A stretch of 14,282 nt of DNA, taken from Roseburia sp. GTDB lineage: Bacteria > Bacillota > Clostridia > Lachnospirales > Lachnospiraceae. Within the stretch, counting starts at the first letter, position 1; each line of letters starts with the position of its first letter. This document shows, in pieces, positions 13,052-14,282 of the stretch. The position numbers and the translations under genes were made by a program. The stretch covers positions 1 through 14,282 of the forward strand of contig DMYD01000002.1 in the NCBI GenBank assembly GCA_003483745.1, in the 5' to 3' direction. Below the pieces are notes generated by a model. It saw nothing but the letters and a program-made list of their open reading frames with translations, was not told the origin of the DNA and searched no databases.

Positions 13052-13630
13052 ATGCAGTGGAAAAACACTTCTTTAAAATATGAATTTCAGACGGAACGCC
13101 TGATTTTAAAAGTCTTAACTCCGGGCTGCGCAAACGCAGTCTTAAACTTCCAGAACCGCAACCGTGAAAGTTTTGAAGCCTACGAACCGACAAGACCTGC
13201 TAACTTTTATACCGCATCCTACCAGCAGGCAGTTTTAAAGTGTGAATGGGATCTCGCATTAAAACAGCAGTGTATCCGTTTCTATGTTTTCCGGAAAGAA
13301 GATCCGCAAATGATCATCGGAACCGTATGCCTGCACGACATCCGCTTTGCAGCATATTCCTGCACAGAGATCGGCTATAAATTTGACGCAGCATTCCGGC
13401 GCATGGGCTATGCCTCAGAAGCGATTAAAAAAGTCATGTCACTTGCCTTTTACGACCTTCATCTTCATCGTGTATTCGCACGTGTTATGCCGGAAAACAA
13501 ACCTTCCATCTACCTTTTGGAATCTCTGGGTTTTCAGTATGAAGGTGTAGAACGCGGCTGTTTTTTTATCCAGAACCGATGGGCAGATCATCTGCGCTAC
13601 GCGTATCTCAACCCTTCCACCGACAATTGA
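13052..13630 (+). CDS. GNAT family N-acetyltransferase (RimJ/RimL type)
   Basis: This is a 192-residue acetyl-CoA-dependent transferase. It begins with the RimJ/RimL-style strand TERLILKVLTP. The core strand reads IIGTVCLHDI and EIGYKFDAAF. The acetyl-CoA pyrophosphate loop is R116-R-M-G-Y-A-S-E-A-I125, followed by HRVFARVMPENKPSIYLLESLGFQYEG, the C-terminal GNAT signature. The target could be a ribosomal protein N-terminus or a small molecule; sequence alone does not tell. The ATG at 13052 has AAGGAGG 11 nt upstream. An in-frame ATG at 12962 would add a hydrophobic, un-GNAT-like N-terminus and would lie before the promoter, so it is rejected. The gene stands alone and converges with the next one; the 56 bp between them hold only a weak CTGTC/GACAG pairing. 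Confidence 0.9.
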   Translation: MQWKNTSLKYEFQTERLILKVLTPGCANAVLNFQNRNRESFEAYEPTRPANFYTASYQQAVLKCEWDLALKQQCIRFYVFRKEDPQMIIGTVCLHDIRFAAYSCTEIGYKFDAAFRRMGYASEAIKKVMSLAFYDLHLHRVFARVMPENKPSIYLLESLGFQYEGVERGCFFIQNRWADHLRYAYLNPSTDN

Positions 13631-13686
13631 CAGCTGCATTGTTTACTCACAGCCCCTGTCAAAAACGTCTCCATTTTGTCAGACAG

Positions 13687-14282
13687 TTATTCTTCTAAAA
13701 AACGATACCAGCAGCCAAACCGGTTTTCAACCTGCTCCGGCATAAATTCCGGGAATCCAAAGATGATCGCCATGACACGCTCCTGATTCTGATAAATGCC
13801 GGGCACTCCAAGAAACCACCTGCTCTGTGTATCTTCCTCTATTTTTCCAAGCACCAGATACCGGTAATTAAAAAATCCATGTAACAGAAAACTGTTATTT
13901 CCGAGATACCAGTATTTTTTCGGGAGTTCACGAATATCTTTTAGTTCGATTTTGATACAGGTAATATTTTTTTCTGAGAACGGCGTGTTTGCCGGATGGC
14001 TTTTTAAAAACTGTTCCCAGATATCCTTCCACTGGTACTGTGGGAAAAAATTGCGCGCGGGAAGTTCTGTCGCGGCGAGTTCACTTTCATATTCCTGTGC
14101 AGACCGGGTGATCTGGGTTCTGTTTTCCTGCTGCTTTTTCATGCTGTCCTGCACGGACATTTTCCCTGCTGCCGGCTTGTTTTCTGTTTCTGATATAATT
14201 TTTTCTGTTTCATGTAAAGTTTCTTTTGCATGCATATCTTTTCTTGCATGCATATCTTTTCTTGCATGCATATCTTCTCTTG
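13687..14282 (-). CDS. DUF6128-like protein, 5' part outside the window
   Basis: At least 197 residues are visible and the frame stays open to the window edge, so the N-terminus is missing. The visible start is a repeated hydrophilic stretch (MHARKD units), then a charged, probably disordered linker (HETEKIISETENKPAAGK…QQENRTQITRSAQEYESEL). The C-terminal part of about 115 residues is compact: IKIELKDIRELPKKYWYL, NSFLLHGFFNYRYLVLGKI, RWFLGVPGIYQNQERVMAIIFGFPEF and FGCWYRFLEE. This resembles the DUF6128 domain of Lachnospiraceae proteins, as I remember it; its function is unknown. No transmembrane segment is visible in this part. Confidence 0.7.
   Translation of the reverse strand, partial: REDMHARKDMHARKDMHAKETLHETEKIISETENKPAAGKMSVQDSMKKQQENRTQITRSAQEYESELAATELPARNFFPQYQWKDIWEQFLKSHPANTPFSEKNITCIKIELKDIRELPKKYWYLGNNSFLLHGFFNYRYLVLGKIEEDTQSRWFLGVPGIYQNQERVMAIIFGFPEFMPEQVENRFGCWYRFLEE
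14227..14280. repeat. 18-bp tandem repeat, three units to the window edge
   Basis: Units at 14227-14244, 14245-14262 and 14263-14280 share TGCATGCATATCTTTTCT, the third with one T to C change. Each encodes the hexapeptide MHAR(K/E)D on the minus strand, in frame with the DUF6128-like gene. The repeat may continue beyond the window. Confidence 0.9.

Overview
The window reads as a chromosomal segment of a low-to-mid GC Firmicute of the family Lachnospiraceae (Roseburia/Agathobacter-like). The reasons are the AGGAGG-type ribosome binding sites, TTGACA/TATAAT promoters, a Bacillus-type long SRP RNA, a tRNA gene without an encoded CCA, and two families I know mainly from Lachnospiraceae (DUF6062-like and DUF6128-like). 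Species cannot be fixed from sequence alone. Most genes are housekeeping.

Layout. 59-907 holds a + strand DUF6062-like gene (true start about 137), followed by a bidirectional terminator region. 1103-4166 is a minus-strand operon: 6-phosphofructokinase, then dnaX, then the nucleoid protein gene ybaB. From 4332 to 4943 a + strand promoter drives a Uma2-family nuclease gene. 4944-5760 is a decayed patch: a frameshifted, 5'-truncated gene fragment lying 3' of a minus-strand tRNA-Pro(GGG) at 5760-5833. 6086-8542 is a + strand pair: an NhaD-type Na+/H+ antiporter and a cytidylate-kinase-like protein. 8607-8807 lies between two convergent genes and carries a compact array of DnaA boxes. 8808-10145 is a minus-strand MATE transporter with a 44-bp tandem repeat just upstream. 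10408-11391 is pta. 11449-11680 holds divergent promoters, a palindrome and a strong hairpin, possibly a small RNA gene. 11682-12963 (minus) is a PsiE-like membrane protein, SRP RNA (ffs) and tadA. 13052-13630 is a + strand GNAT acetyltransferase. The right edge is a partial minus-strand DUF6128-like gene with an 18-bp repeat.

How the parts relate. dnaX/ybaB (replication, nucleoid) and tadA/ffs (tRNA editing, protein targeting) usually form one neighbourhood in Firmicutes (tadA-ffs-dnaX-ybaB-recR). Here the two halves lie about 9 kb apart and recR does not follow ybaB. pfk and pta connect glycolysis with acetate formation.

Most noteworthy signals: (1) five same-strand DnaA boxes with 9-12 bp spacing at 8669-8718, three of them perfect, between convergent genes; (2) a consensus promoter feeding a 15-bp hairpin at 11512-11655 that could be an unannotated small RNA, with a 9-bp-arm palindrome over its -35; (3) an A9 run in dnaX that could produce a short gamma-type subunit; (4) the truncated, frameshifted fragment beside tRNA-Pro. 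I found no CRISPR array, insertion sequence or intact mobile element.
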